Source: Rhodococcus sp. IEGM 1381 (lineage in GTDB: Bacteria; Actinomycetota; Actinomycetes; Mycobacteriales; Mycobacteriaceae). Taken from it: 64,000 nucleotides of DNA. The stretch spans positions 62,001 to 126,000 of the forward strand of contig NZ_JASHKQ010000012.1 in NCBI RefSeq assembly GCF_030056795.1, read 5' to 3'. Within the stretch, counting starts at the first letter, position 1, and the number at the start of each line of letters is the position of its first letter. Shown here one piece after another: positions 20,339 to 30,600 of this stretch. The translations under genes and the position numbers were made by a program. The notes under the pieces were generated by a model. The model did no database searches, was not told the DNA's origin, and worked only from the letters and a program-made list of their open reading frames with translations.

Positions 20339-20476
20339 CTACTTCTTCTTGACGGCCGAGGTGATGATGTCGTTGCTGGTGTCACCACTGGACTTCGCCC
20401 GCTTGTCTGCGCGCTTGTCCTTGAGAGATTTGCCGGTTTTTTTGGTCATCGTGTTGCGGGGCGATTTGTCCGACAT
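20339..20476 (-). CDS. Small basic conserved hypothetical protein (45 aa)
   Basis: Very short, lysine-rich reading frame (MSDKSPRNTMTKKTGKSLKD..., ending in AVKKK). Similar short basic proteins of the MSDKSPR...KKSGKSLKEKRADKRAK type occur in mycobacteria and rhodococci as I recall, so I regard it as a real gene. It is on the same strand as mftG, 80 bp downstream. No known function; the charge suggests nucleic-acid or ribosome contact, but this is speculation. Confidence 0.6.
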   Translation of the reverse strand: MSDKSPRNTMTKKTGKSLKDKRADKRAKSSGDTSNDIITSAVKKK

Positions 20477-20556
20477 GGCAGTAACCCATCTATTGGGGAA
20501 CCTGAACGGTCCCCAGACCACGAACGCTACGCCCCCGCAGTCCGGGAGGGTTCCAT

Positions 20557-22026
20557 TCAGAAGAGGAGCGCTGCGGCACGTTCGGCGAACATGATGGCCG
20601 TCGCGTGTGGCCCACGGCTGGGCACTACCGGGAATGCCGAGGTATCGACGACGAAGAGTCCGTCGACGCCGCGCACCCGGCAGTGATCGTCGAGTACCGA
20701 ACTCGGATCCGACTCGGGCCCCATCCTGGCACTACCGGACAGGTGCAGTGATGTGCCGAGCGCTGCGAGAGGATTCTCGATCGTGGGCACGGTCACGGTC
20801 TCCGACATGATCGGCGACGCCAGCAGATCGCGCGCGAGTTCGACGCCCTCGTGCATCGCGCGCCGGTCGACCTCCGATTCGAGATAGTGGTATCGCACGT
20901 CCGGAGCCTCGAACGGGTCCGTACTGCGCAGCGCAATGCTCCCGCGACTCGTCGATCGCATGAGGCCGACGCCCACTACCTGCGGCCCGGGCTCGAGACC
21001 GGAGATCAGCCGGTCGAACCTTCTGGTGTACGGCCTTATCTCCACCGCGTCGGCATGCAGAACTGCCTCCAGCGCAGGCGATTTCGTTGGAACTTCGTTC
21101 TTCGCGACGACGGGAACGGCCACCTCGGGATGGTCACTGAAACCTCGACCCACACCCGGACTGTCGACCTCGACCGAAATTCCCAGCGCGACAAGATCAT
21201 CGGCGGGTCCGATGCCTGATCGAAGCAACAGTGCCGGGGTGTGCACAGCACCGGCCGACAGAATCACGGTGTCGGACCTCACGATACTGTGAACACCGTC
21301 GACGAGCATTTCGACGCCGATCACCTTGCTACCGTCGAAGATCAACGACGTCACCGTCGCATGTCCTTGCACGCGTATGTTCTGCCGCTCCAGGATCGGC
21401 AAAAGGTATGCGAGAGCTGCACTTACGCGGGTGCCGTTGCGGATGTTCAACGGCACGGCACCGACTCCCCCGGCGGACGCCCCGGGAGCGTTCAGGTCCT
21501 GGTGCATCGAAAATCCTGCATTCACTGCAGAATCGACGAATGCCGTCGTGATCGGATGTCGAGCGCGTACCGGGGTGCGCGCGACCGGCATGGGTCCGCG
21601 AGATCCGTGCCACTGCCTCTGCGTCCCGGCATCGAGATCTGTTTCGGAGCCGAGGTAGAACGGCAGCACCTGCTCGAAAGACCACAGCGACTGCGGCCAG
21701 GCGTCGAAGTCCGTGGGCGTGGCACGAACGAAGTAGCCACCGTTCACTGCGCCCGAGCCGCCCAGAACCCGGCCTCGAGCAATCGTTCGGCCGACGCCGG
21801 AGGTGAGTTCGGCCGAATACGTTCCCACCCATTCGCTGCCGGGTCCGATGGGAAGCATCGATGCGTCGGTCAGGTCGGCCGGGACTTCGGCGATGGCAGA
21901 GAACGTGGGTCCGGCTTCGAGCAACAGCACCGATCGATCGGGATTCTCGCTCAGCCGGGAGGCGACGACACAGCCACAGGAGCCACCGCCGACGACGATG
22001 ACGTCTGCGTACTCGATCCGGTTCAC
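20557..22026 (-). CDS. mftG: Mycofactocin-associated GMC oxidoreductase MftG
   Basis: A 489-residue FAD-dependent glucose-methanol-choline oxidoreductase. N-terminal FAD motif IVVGGGSCGCVVASRL (residues 10-25), GMC signature GRVLGGSGAVNGGYFVR near 85-100 and the C-terminal active-site region PSRGPHATAIMFAERAA. It lies 27 bp downstream of mftF on the same strand, the classical position of MftG. In mycobacteria MftG re-oxidises reduced mycofactocin (mycofactocinol) and passes electrons toward the respiratory chain, allowing multiple turnover during alcohol growth. Full length. Confidence 0.92.
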   Translation of the reverse strand: MNRIEYADVIVVGGGSCGCVVASRLSENPDRSVLLLEAGPTFSAIAEVPADLTDASMLPIGPGSEWVGTYSAELTSGVGRTIARGRVLGGSGAVNGGYFVRATPTDFDAWPQSLWSFEQVLPFYLGSETDLDAGTQRQWHGSRGPMPVARTPVRARHPITTAFVDSAVNAGFSMHQDLNAPGASAGGVGAVPLNIRNGTRVSAALAYLLPILERQNIRVQGHATVTSLIFDGSKVIGVEMLVDGVHSIVRSDTVILSAGAVHTPALLLRSGIGPADDLVALGISVEVDSPGVGRGFSDHPEVAVPVVAKNEVPTKSPALEAVLHADAVEIRPYTRRFDRLISGLEPGPQVVGVGLMRSTSRGSIALRSTDPFEAPDVRYHYLESEVDRRAMHEGVELARDLLASPIMSETVTVPTIENPLAALGTSLHLSGSARMGPESDPSSVLDDHCRVRGVDGLFVVDTSAFPVVPSRGPHATAIMFAERAAALLF

Positions 22027-22053
22027 ACCATCTCGGGCCGGCCTCGCACCGCG

Positions 22054-23580
22054 TCAGCCGTCCAAGCGTGGCTTGAGTGCGTCGATACTTCGTGCGGCCA
22101 GAGCGCCTTTCCACAACCCCGCACCGTAGGCAATATCGTCGGCTCGTTTGAAGAAGGCATAGCGCACCGGATCGAGACCGCCGAGTTCGCGGTGCTTACT
22201 CCAATCCGAGAATGCCTCTGCCACAGCTAATCCGAGTGCAATCTTTCGAATTCGACTGGACAGCAATACAGCGAGGAGAGTGATCGGCCAATAATGTCGG
22301 CACAAGGCCGACGCCAGTTGCCACAGCCCCGCCACGAAACCTTCCGCGGCAAGAATCGCCGCGATGCGAGTGGGCTGATCCAAGCCGACGAACATCTTGC
22401 GAAGTCGAACAACCGTCACGCCGAGTGTCGCCGCTGCGCCGACGAGTCCGATCCGCGTCAGACTCGCAGCGAGCAGGCACGCGATGAGCGTCCACGGAGA
22501 CATCGCAATCGGCGGCACCATTCCCGGGTGACGAGCGGACAACGGTGTGGCACCGGTTCCGTAGAACAACTTGCGAGCAAACCATTCGACGAAGGTGACG
22601 CGGTGCTCGTGTGCAACATGGGCGACGGGCTCGTAGCGCAACCGCCACCCTGCCTCCTGCAACCGCCAGCACAGGTCCACGTCCTCGGCCACGTGCATCG
22701 ACTCGTCGAATCCCTCGCAGTCCATCGCCACGGACCGGCGCAGCAACATCGCGGCGCTGGGCACGTAGGACACCGAACTCCCGGCCCGCACTGCAGCTTC
22801 TCTGCGACCGAGATCGAGCGACGAGCGTGCGTGCTCGTATCGGGCCAGCGCACTACCTTCGGGCTCGAGCGCGACGATGCGGGGTGCCACCAATGCCACA
22901 GCCGGATCCGAGAAATGACCGAGCATCACCTCGAGCCAACCCTTGCGCGGCACGACGTCGGAATCCAAAAATGCAACAAAATCGGTTGTAGCGCAGCGCA
23001 TTCCAGTGTTTCGCGCGGCAGCCGGTCCGCGTGAGCGCTCGTGCCGGAGCACCGTCACACTGCCCACGCTGCACGCCATCCGCGGCACCGCGACCGGGGT
23101 GTCGGACCCGTCGTCGACGATGATGACATGCAGCCCGTGCAAGGCCGTGATCAGACGCTCGAGCCCGGCCTCGTTGTTCTTGAGCGGCACGACGACGGTG
23201 ACATCGGACGGCGACGGGATCGACATCGGACGCGGGTTGCCGACTCCCGAGTCGAGAAGTTTGCGTGCGACGAGCGCGGACTGCGAGTCGGTCACTTCGA
23301 TGAAACCGTCGCCGATCATCGCGGCCGCCGTCGGTGCGAGTGTGAGCATCCGTGTCGGCGAACCACCGATCAGGACGCGTCCTTCGGAGAATGTGCGTAC
23401 GCGTGGATCGACTCTCACCCCGAAGCCGTCAGGCAACCGACCTTCACCCATCAGGAGATCGTAAGCGGACAAGCCTCCGGTGTGTCGGCCACCCGCAAAA
23501 TCGGACGGAACATACCTGCTGCCCGTTTCTCCGGAATCGATCGGGGGACGCTGAACAGGCGATTCACCAAGGTCGGTCAC
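22054..23580 (-). CDS. mftF: Mycofactocin glycosyltransferase MftF
   Basis: A 508-residue family-2 glycosyltransferase that decorates (pre)mycofactocin with a beta-1,4-linked glucose chain. An N-terminal RRE/PqqD-like segment (residues about 50-110) precedes the GT2 domain: [14 protein letters not shown] near 130, VDDGSD 155-160, the metal-binding DSD at 206-208, and [14 protein letters not shown] further on. The C-terminal third has several hydrophobic helices, suggesting membrane association. Start taken as GTG 23580 because it overlaps the mftE stop by 4 nt (GTGA); ATG 23610 would add ten residues. Operon mftE-mftF-mftG. Confidence 0.92.
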   Translation of the reverse strand: MTDLGESPVQRPPIDSGETGSRYVPSDFAGGRHTGGLSAYDLLMGEGRLPDGFGVRVDPRVRTFSEGRVLIGGSPTRMLTLAPTAAAMIGDGFIEVTDSQSALVARKLLDSGVGNPRPMSIPSPSDVTVVVPLKNNEAGLERLITALHGLHVIIVDDGSDTPVAVPRMACSVGSVTVLRHERSRGPAAARNTGMRCATTDFVAFLDSDVVPRKGWLEVMLGHFSDPAVALVAPRIVALEPEGSALARYEHARSSLDLGRREAAVRAGSSVSYVPSAAMLLRRSVAMDCEGFDESMHVAEDVDLCWRLQEAGWRLRYEPVAHVAHEHRVTFVEWFARKLFYGTGATPLSARHPGMVPPIAMSPWTLIACLLAASLTRIGLVGAAATLGVTVVRLRKMFVGLDQPTRIAAILAAEGFVAGLWQLASALCRHYWPITLLAVLLSSRIRKIALGLAVAEAFSDWSKHRELGGLDPVRYAFFKRADDIAYGAGLWKGALAARSIDALKPRLDG

Positions 23581-24263
23581 GCGATCACCCCGTGCTCGGA
23601 GGGACTCCATCTCCGCACCGCACCGCCGGCGCGAGCACAAAGTAGCTCGAACAACCGACGCCCCTCTTCCGGATCCGCTCCGGAGGGATCGCCGAGCACA
23701 CCGTTTGCAGCGATCGATGCGACGCCATCGGCGCGCAGCGCAGGAAGTAGGGCAGCAATGTCGGTCACATTGCCCACCTCCGCTTTGCTCATGTCGACTA
23801 CCTCGGGCGAAAGGTGCAGCAGCATCGACGTTTCGGTGCGCCCAGCGTGAGCATCTGCTCCGGGCACCGCGCACGGGAACCAGACGACATCACGCCCCTC
23901 GTAGCGCAGCAAGAGCACGGCAGATCGCAAGGTGGGCCCGTTGCCGCCGTGCCCGTTGACGAACACCACCCGCTCGGCCCAGCGGCACGCGGAGCGCCCG
24001 TATTCCACCAGCAGCGTCTCGAGTGCTGCAGCGCCGATCGACACGGTGCCGGGAAATCCCTCGTGCTCGCCGCTGGACCCGTACGCGATCGCGGGAGCCA
24101 CGATTGCGTTGTCGATGGTGTGTGCAACGGCGGTGGCGATACGGGTGTCGGTATCGAGCGGCAGGTGCGGTCCGTGCTGTTCGATCGAGCCGACCGGCAC
24201 CACGAGGGTCCTGGACCCATCGACGTCCGGCCAGTACTGCGTACCGAGGGGGTCCGTGGCCAT
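23577..24263 (-). CDS. mftE: Mycofactocin peptidase MftE (creatininase family)
   Basis: A 228-residue creatininase-fold metallopeptidase. Metal-binding motif [16 protein letters not shown] (E28, H30, D37) and the glycine-rich [16 protein letters not shown]. MftE cuts the MftC-modified MftA precursor and releases the Val-Tyr-derived core (AHDP). It is normally directly downstream of mftD; here it sits about 8 kb away from mftD and heads its own operon mftE-mftF-mftG, so it needs a separate promoter, which must lie in the 71 bp shared with the divergent GntR gene. Confidence 0.93.
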   Translation of the reverse strand: MATDPLGTQYWPDVDGSRTLVVPVGSIEQHGPHLPLDTDTRIATAVAHTIDNAIVAPAIAYGSSGEHEGFPGTVSIGAAALETLLVEYGRSACRWAERVVFVNGHGGNGPTLRSAVLLLRYEGRDVVWFPCAVPGADAHAGRTETSMLLHLSPEVVDMSKAEVGNVTDIAALLPALRADGVASIAANGVLGDPSGADPEEGRRLFELLCARAGGAVRRWSPSEHGVIA

Positions 24264-24294
24264 AGGTGCCGATGCTATCGGTACGGAACGAGAA

Positions 24295-24328
24295 CGTCAC
24301 GCCGTCGAAACACTGCGCCGCTAACGTT
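24295..24328 (+). promoter_or_regulatory. Shared promoter/operator element, copy 1 (upstream of GntR gene)
   Basis: A 34-bp element beginning CGTCACG and containing AACACTGCGCCGCTAACGTT that recurs at 25087-25120 in front of the NCS1 transporter gene (27 of 34 positions identical by eye). TAACGT fits the actinobacterial -10 consensus TANNNT and would start transcription at about 24333-24335, exactly at the chosen GTG. It may combine promoter and GntR operator. The same gap must also contain the mftE promoter on the other strand. Confidence 0.55.
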
Positions 24329-24334
24329 CGGTTC

Positions 24335-25060
24335 GTGCCACCCCGTCGCCGGTCGATATTTCTCTCGCAATTGTCGATAACGACACCGGGTGGTCCACAG
24401 CCGACAATTCTTCGCGAGTTACGCCGAGTAATTCTCGCCGGTGATGCGCCACCGAATACGCCGATTCCACTCAACGAGGTAGCGGAACTTTTCGGGGTGA
24501 GCAGAATCCCGGTGCGCGAATCCCTCAAGACCCTCATCGGTGAGGGATTGGTCGATCATCGACCGAACCTCGGTTACACGGTCGCTCAGTTGACCGCGGC
24601 CGAGCTTCGCGAAATGTACATCGTACGAGAGGTTCTGGAGACCGCCGCCCTTCCGGTGGCGGTGGATCTCGCCACCGAGGACGACCGCGCCCATCTCATC
24701 GAGGTCAATCGCCTGCTCGAGGCCTCGCTCACGCAGGACGACTCGCGTGAATACCACCGGCTCTCACGTGAATTCCACCTGTCCCTGACCCGTCCGTGCC
24801 GCATGCATCGGTTGCTTCACATGCTCGAATCTGCCTGGAACATAACCGAACCCATTCAGCCGATGGTTCATGTTGCCGGATCGGACAGGGCATCACTGCA
24901 CAGCGATCACGCAGATATGCTCACGGCCTTTCTCGCCGGCGATTCCGCGGGTCTGCTGCGCGCCGCGCAGCATCATCACACGCGTCTCAATTCGGTCATT
25001 TCGACATTGTCGAACGACCACGGATTGTTCGCCGATCCGTCGCCCGACCAGACGCGATAA
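24335..25060 (+). CDS. GntR-family transcriptional regulator (FCD type)
   Basis: About 241 residues. N-terminal winged helix (RELRRVILAGDAPPNTPIPLNEVAELFGVSRIPVRESLKTL, residues about 28-68, in pieces) followed by a helical FCD ligand-binding domain (LREMYIVREVLETAALP; EFHLSLTR; HADMLTAFLAGD with the metal-ligand-like histidines). Start is uncertain: GTG 24335 is chosen because an upstream -10-like TAACGT suggests a leaderless transcript, and the ATG at 24266 would leave only two bases before the divergent mftE start. It probably controls itself and the downstream NCS1-racemase pair through the repeated 34-bp element. Confidence 0.82.
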   Translation: MPPRRRSIFLSQLSITTPGGPQPTILRELRRVILAGDAPPNTPIPLNEVAELFGVSRIPVRESLKTLIGEGLVDHRPNLGYTVAQLTAAELREMYIVREVLETAALPVAVDLATEDDRAHLIEVNRLLEASLTQDDSREYHRLSREFHLSLTRPCRMHRLLHMLESAWNITEPIQPMVHVAGSDRASLHSDHADMLTAFLAGDSAGLLRAAQHHHTRLNSVISTLSNDHGLFADPSPDQTR

Positions 25061-25086
25061 AAATTCCGCCAAAGATATATCGCTTT

Positions 25087-25120
25087 CGTCACGAGCGCGC
25101 AACACTTCGCCGCTAACTTT
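25087..25120 (+). promoter_or_regulatory. Shared promoter/operator element, copy 2 (upstream of NCS1 gene)
   Basis: Second copy of the element at 24295-24328: CGTCACG at the left, AACACTTCGCCGCTAACTTT at the right, same internal spacing. TAACTT is a plausible -10. Transcription would begin near 25126 and give a leader of about 47 nt before the transporter start, which has its own AGGAG. Confidence 0.55.
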
Positions 25121-25172
25121 TCATCGTTCACCTCCTTCGTTCACCTCATACGCCATGCCGTCAGGAGCATCG

Positions 25173-26726
25173 ATGACAGATACAGCGCACGGTCCCGCCC
25201 AAACGGGAGATCTTGTGGAAGCCGCGGGCCACCCCGTCGGTGGTGGACTGATCAAGGACAGCTACGACCCGCGGCTGACCAACGAGGATCTGGCTCCGCT
25301 GAAGAAGCAGACCTGGACCTCGTACAACCTGTTCGCCTTCTGGATGTCGGATGTGCACTCGGTCGGGGGCTACGTGACCGCGGGCAGCCTGTTCGCACTC
25401 GGGTTGGCCAGCTGGCAGGTACTGATCGCACTTCTCGTCGGCATCACGATCGTCTACTTCTTCTGCAACCTCGTCGCCAAGCCCAGCCAGGTGTCGGGGG
25501 TTCCGTATCCGGTCATCTGCCGCAGCGTCTTCGGCGTCCTCGGTGCCAATATTCCGGCCATCATCCGCGGTCTGATCGCGGTGGCCTGGTACGGCATCCA
25601 AACGTTCCTGGCTTCGGCCGCACTCGATATCGTGCTGATCAAGTTGTTCCCGTCGCTGGCTCCGTACGCTGTGACCGCGGATTACGGTTTCGTCGGACTC
25701 TCCCTGCTCGGCTGGGCGAGCTTCTTGTTCCTCTGGGTCGTCCAGGCGGCGGTGTTCTGGCGCGGTATGGAGTCCATTCGTAAGTTCATCGACTTCTGCG
25801 GCCCTGCGGTGTACGTCGTGATGTTCATGCTGTGCGGCTACCTGATCTGGAAAGCCGGCTGGGGCGCGATCGATCTCAACCTCGGCGAGGTCGAGCACAC
25901 GGGTCTGAGCTCGATCCCGGTGATGCTCGGTGCCATCGCGCTGGTGGTCTCGTACTTCTCCGGTCCGATGCTCAACTTCGGCGACTTCTCGCGCTACGGC
26001 AAATCCTATGCCGCAGTGAAGAAGGGCAACTTCCTCGGCCTGCCGGTGAACTTCCTGGTGTTCTCGATTCTCGTCGTCGTCACCGCCTCTTTGACGCTGC
26101 CGGTGTTCGGTGAGCTGATCACCGACCCGGTCGCGACCGTTGCCCGGATCGACAGCACATTCGCGATCGTCCTCGGTGCCCTGACTTTCACGATCGCCAC
26201 CATCGGCATCAACATCGTCGCCAACTTCATCTCGCCGGCATTCGACTTCTCCAACGTCAGCCCCCAGAAGATCAGCTGGCGTGCCGGCGGCATGATCGCC
26301 GCCATCGGCTCGGTGCTCATCACCCCGTGGAATCTGTACAACAATCCCGAGGTCATTCACCTGACGCTGGAAACTCTCGGCGCATTCATCGGACCGTTGT
26401 TCGGCATCCTGATCGCCGACTACTACCTGGTCCGCAAGCAGAAAGTCGTTGTCGACGAGCTGTTCTCGATGTCGCCGACCGGATTATACTGGTACGCAAA
26501 GGGATACAACCCGGCAGCGGTGTACTCCACCGTCGTCGGCGCGCTCGTGGCCATGTTCACCGTGCTCTTCAACGGAGCAATCGACGGCATGGAGATCGCC
26601 GGTATGTCGACGGCCTCGAAGTACAGTTGGTTCATCGGCTGCGGCATCGGCTTCGTGATGTACTTCTATCTGGCGACGAAGACCAAGCTCGCTGTCACCA
26701 ACTTCGACGTTCCAGCCAAGGCATAG
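25173..26726 (+). CDS. NCS1 nucleobase/hydantoin:cation symporter
   Basis: A 517-residue Nucleobase:Cation Symporter-1 protein with about 12 membrane segments. Family marks: TWTSYNLFAFWMSDVHSVGGY in helix 1, CRSVFGVLGANIPAIIRGLIAVAWYGIQT in helix 3 and SGPMLNFGDFSRY in helix 8, close to hydantoin (Mhp1) and allantoin transporters. Start chosen at MTDTAHGPA, six bases after AGGAG; an ATG 18 bp upstream is in frame but lacks a binding site. Followed at 10 bp by a hydantoin/allantoin racemase gene, which supports import of a hydantoin-like ring compound. Confidence 0.88.
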   Translation: MTDTAHGPAQTGDLVEAAGHPVGGGLIKDSYDPRLTNEDLAPLKKQTWTSYNLFAFWMSDVHSVGGYVTAGSLFALGLASWQVLIALLVGITIVYFFCNLVAKPSQVSGVPYPVICRSVFGVLGANIPAIIRGLIAVAWYGIQTFLASAALDIVLIKLFPSLAPYAVTADYGFVGLSLLGWASFLFLWVVQAAVFWRGMESIRKFIDFCGPAVYVVMFMLCGYLIWKAGWGAIDLNLGEVEHTGLSSIPVMLGAIALVVSYFSGPMLNFGDFSRYGKSYAAVKKGNFLGLPVNFLVFSILVVVTASLTLPVFGELITDPVATVARIDSTFAIVLGALTFTIATIGINIVANFISPAFDFSNVSPQKISWRAGGMIAAIGSVLITPWNLYNNPEVIHLTLETLGAFIGPLFGILIADYYLVRKQKVVVDELFSMSPTGLYWYAKGYNPAAVYSTVVGALVAMFTVLFNGAIDGMEIAGMSTASKYSWFIGCGIGFVMYFYLATKTKLAVTNFDVPAKA

Positions 26727-26736
26727 GATTTCGTAC

Positions 26737-27468
26737 GTGCTCATCAAGGTCATCAATCCGAACACCACCGGTTCGATGACCGCAACGATCGGTGATTGTG
26801 CCCGGGCCGTAGCAGGCCCGGGCACGGTCGTCGACGCGGTCAGTCCCTCGATGGGGCCGGTATCCATCGAAAGTCACGTCGACGAAGCTCTTAGTGTCCC
26901 CGGTATTCTCGCCGAAATCGCCAGTGGCGAAGCCGCGGGGGTCGACGGCTACGTCATTGCCTGCTTCGGCGATCCCGGCATCGACGCGGCCCGCGAAGCT
27001 GCGTCCGGACCGGTCATCGGTATCGCGGAAGCGGCAATGCACGCCGCAAGTTTCCTGGGCCGCGGATTCAGTGTCGTCACCACCCTCGGCCGCACCGTCG
27101 GCCGGGCACAGGATCTGGCGCATCACTACGGCTTCGGCCGCCACTGCCTCGGTATCCATGCGTGCGACATGCCGGTCCTCGATCTCGAGACCGACCCCGA
27201 CGCCCGCAAGATCGTGACCGAGGCGTGTCGCGTCGCCGTCGAGATGGACGGCAGCGATGCCGTGGTACTCGGTTGCGCAGGTATGGCCGATCTCTGCCAA
27301 CACATTTCGGCCGAGATCGGTGTACCCGTCGTCGACGGTGTGGCCGCGGGAACACTGTTCGTGCAGTCCCTGGTGACCCTCGGACTGCGCACCGGAAAGC
27401 GCGGCGAATTCGCCGCCCCACCGCCCAAGCTCTACACGGGGATGCTCGCAGGATTCAGCAGGCCCTGA
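26737..27468 (+). CDS. Hydantoin/allantoin racemase-type Asp/Glu racemase family protein
   Basis: A 243-residue member of the aspartate/glutamate/hydantoin racemase superfamily. Opening VIKVINPNTTGSMT is typical of hydantoin racemases. The two catalytic cysteines lie in VIACFGDPGIDAA and VVLGCAGMADLC. It interconverts enantiomers of a 5-substituted hydantoin or of allantoin. GTG start 8 nt after AGGA; probable operon with the NCS1 symporter. No hydantoinase, allantoinase or carbamoylase gene accompanies it, so the downstream steps must be encoded elsewhere. Confidence 0.85.
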   Translation: MLIKVINPNTTGSMTATIGDCARAVAGPGTVVDAVSPSMGPVSIESHVDEALSVPGILAEIASGEAAGVDGYVIACFGDPGIDAAREAASGPVIGIAEAAMHAASFLGRGFSVVTTLGRTVGRAQDLAHHYGFGRHCLGIHACDMPVLDLETDPDARKIVTEACRVAVEMDGSDAVVLGCAGMADLCQHISAEIGVPVVDGVAAGTLFVQSLVTLGLRTGKRGEFAAPPPKLYTGMLAGFSRP

Positions 27469-27471
27469 GCA

Positions 27472-27666
27472 TTACCTGGACCGACCGAGCTTGGCTACGG
27501 TGTAACCGATTGCTGCGCCGGCAACCAGTACGCCGACGAGCAGCAGCACAACCTGCAGGGTCGTGGACATCGAGTCGTCGAACAACCCGACGTAGATCAC
27601 GACGCAGGACGCCACGAGCGCGACGAGAGCAGACGTCATAATGGTCCTCGGAAACTTGTCGGTCAT
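27472..27666 (-). CDS. Small membrane protein, hypothetical (64 aa)
   Basis: Short protein with two predicted transmembrane helices (SALVALVASCVVIYVGLF and LQVVLLLVGVLVAGAAIGYTVA) separated by a short DDSMST loop. Start taken at MTDKFPRTIM; the longer upstream frame runs into the preceding gap and looks non-coding. It is convergent with the racemase gene (3 bp between stops) and lies 26 bp downstream of the STAND/WD40 gene on the same strand, possibly co-transcribed with it. Function unknown. Confidence 0.6.
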   Translation of the reverse strand: MTDKFPRTIMTSALVALVASCVVIYVGLFDDSMSTTLQVVLLLVGVLVAGAAIGYTVAKLGRSR

Positions 27667-27692
27667 TGCGCAAGTACACCATCCCCACTCTG

Positions 27693-30600
27693 TCAGCTGC
27701 CACACAACTCTCGGTAAGGAACGCCAGGGAGGTACTGGGCCCATTCGGCCTCTGTGACCACCGATCCTCCGGATCCGCACAGGCGACTGCGCACCTCCTC
27801 CGGCTCGGTGCGCCAGATGCGAACATCACGGGCCGTACCACCGCCGAACACCACCCGGCCGTCTGCGGCGAAAACCGCATCGTTGACGCGCTGACCGTAC
27901 GCGGACAGGGCGGCGTAATGCTCGGGTGCGGTGCGGTCCGCCACGTTCCACAGCCACAGCGTCGAGCCCCCGTCGCCGGCGGCCAACCGCATGCCGGACC
28001 GATCGAATGCCAGCGACGAGATCGGGCTGGACGGCCCGACGATACGAGACAAGTGGTGTGGCGCGAAGGGAGTGCTCATGTCCCACAGTCGAACCGAACG
28101 ATCTGTGCTTCCGGCGGCGAGAGTTCTCCCGTCCGGTGAGATGGCTACGGCCTGCACGCTACTTTCGAAACCGTCGAGCGTCGCCGTTCGGCGTGGCTCG
28201 GTGGGGTCGTCGATATCCCACAGCTCGACCACACCACCGACACTGGCAACGGCAAGCACGGACGCTTCGGGCGACAACGCCATTCCTGCGGGATAGTTTC
28301 CCGCAATCACAGTCGACAACAGACGCGGGGTGGAGGGGTCGGCCAACGACCACAACGACACGTCGTTCGAGCTCTGACCGGACACGACGAGCACAGTCCC
28401 CGTGCGATCGAAGGCCAGCACTCCAGTCAGGCTCGAGGTTGCCTTCCGGATGACCCCCAGGGCCACCGGATCATCGAGATCGGTTGTGTCCCAAACCTGA
28501 AATCCCCCGGTTGTCGTGCCGACAGCGGCCCGGTTGCCGTCGGCCGTGAGCGCCACCGCACCTGTCTGGTCCATATCGTCACCGATGACCAACGGCTTGG
28601 ACGCCACCGGATGGTCCAGATCCGAGACGTCCCAGACAATCGTGGCGGAGGCTCGGGTGCCCGCACCGACGAGCAGGCGCGTGCCCGACGCACCGATGGG
28701 GTTCTGATAGATGGTGTCGCCGGCATCGGCGAGGGCCGGCCCGGGAAGCGGCCAGATCCGGGTGATGCCATCGCCACTGGCGGTCACGATCGACGACCGA
28801 TTCGGGGCGAACACGAGTGAACTCACCACGGAAGGACCCGGCAGCGTCAGCAGCGCAGTGCCCGAGGCCGCATCCCACACCTTCGAGAAATTGTCCGAAC
28901 TCGCCGCAGCGATCAGAGTCCCGTCCCCGTTGAACGCCACATCGTTGACATAGCTGGTGAATCCCGTCAATGCAGGTAGAGGAGACAACCGGCCGGCGTC
29001 GAGCGCCCACCGCAGAACCTCGCGACCGGTAGTACCCGCGATCAGCGTGGTGCCGTCGGGAGAGAAGGCCAGCTGTTGCGCAGTGTAGGTCGATCCGTCC
29101 GAGGGGACGTCGATCAGCGGAACGGTGGGGGCCTCGGGAGATGCGGTCAGTCTGCTCGCGTCCCACAACCGCATCGCGCGCCCAGGGCCGACCGTCACCA
29201 GGTACCGACCATCGGGACTGAATTCGGTCGCTGTCGGCGAACCGGGTTGAGTCACTTCGGCCGCCGCGGTCGGCCGGGCGGGATCGGCGACGTCGAGGAG
29301 CGGCAACGACTCGGACCCGGTACCGACGAGAAGCAAGCGACCATCAGGAGAGTAGGACAGGCTCCGCACCTCGTTGATGTCGTTGTGCGACAACATTATC
29401 GGCGCTGCGGAGTCCGACACATCCCAGAGTTCGACTCCATAGAACCCTCCGACGGCGAGGACGCCACCCCTCGGATCGAACGACAGCGCCGATGCGTCAC
29501 GGGAGACGATTTCGCCGAGCTGCGCGTGCCCGTCCGTGAGTGACCACATTCGCACGTGTCCATCGGAACCGGCTGTTGCCACGATGCTTCCGCGCGAATC
29601 GACCGCGGTGACGGCCTCGCCCTCCACTCCGAGCAACCGCACAGGGGTGTGAATCGCGGACGAGTCGAGCAACGCTGATTGCGCCTCCGTCGTTCGGTCC
29701 ACCTCGTACGACGCCAACGCGAAGTATGCGGCCAGACCGGGATCTCGGTCTCTCAATTGCACTGCGACACCGGCAATCTGACGAGACACTGCCTCTGCCT
29801 CCGCATTCTCGGCATCGACCCGACGGCTGGTCGCCTCCGATCGGGCCACGAACGCAGTCACCGCCAGTGTCACGGCCAGCACGGTCAGAAGCGCAAGGGC
29901 CGCGACGAGCGTTTCGAGGATGCGTCGTCGACGGCGATCGTTTCGGGTCTGTTGTTCGACCCGGTCGGTACTCGCTTCGAGGTAGAGCCTCTCGATGGAA
30001 TTGAGATCTCGCCGGCGTACCGGTCCGATGGATTCCTGCACCAGTAGCAGCCTCGACGCAGACAGCAGCGAACCGTCGTCTCGGTCGTTGTTCTTCCACA
30101 GTTCAGCCGCCTGGGTGAGTCGACGGTGTTCGACGAGCCACTGGCGATCGTCGTCGAGCCACTCACCGAGCCGCGGCCACGCCGTGAGCAACGCCTCGTG
30201 GGTCACCTGGACCGTCTCTTCTTCGACGGTCAGCAGTCTGCGCGCGGCAAACCGCTCGACCACGACATCGACGTCGGTGACGGCGTCTGGGTTCTCGTTT
30301 CCGTAGAACAGCCCGACACGATCGACGCGACGACGAGTCACCACATCGTCGTCGAGGTTGACCAGACGCATGAAGATGCGTCGTGCTTCGCGTTGCTGTT
30401 CGGCGGTCAGAGCCAAGAACACTTCCTCCGCGCTCTGCCCCACCGCACCTCCGATCCCGCCGGTCGCGAGATAGTCCGCGACTGTCAGCGTCCTGCCTCT
30501 CGACACCTGCCACGTCGTCAGCAGCGCATGCGAGAGCAACGGCAGGGCACCCGAGTCGTGGGCGAATTGTGATCCACGCGGACCCAATTCGCCGACCAAC

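Noticed and set aside
24870-25172. Upstream extension of the NCS1 transporter frame overlapping the GntR gene
   Set aside because: The extension overlaps GntR in another frame, lacks family similarity, and a good ribosome binding site precedes ATG 25173.
25161-26360. 399-codon antisense frame over the NCS1 transporter
   Set aside because: The plus strand encodes a well-conserved membrane transporter; the antisense product is a low-complexity charged sequence.
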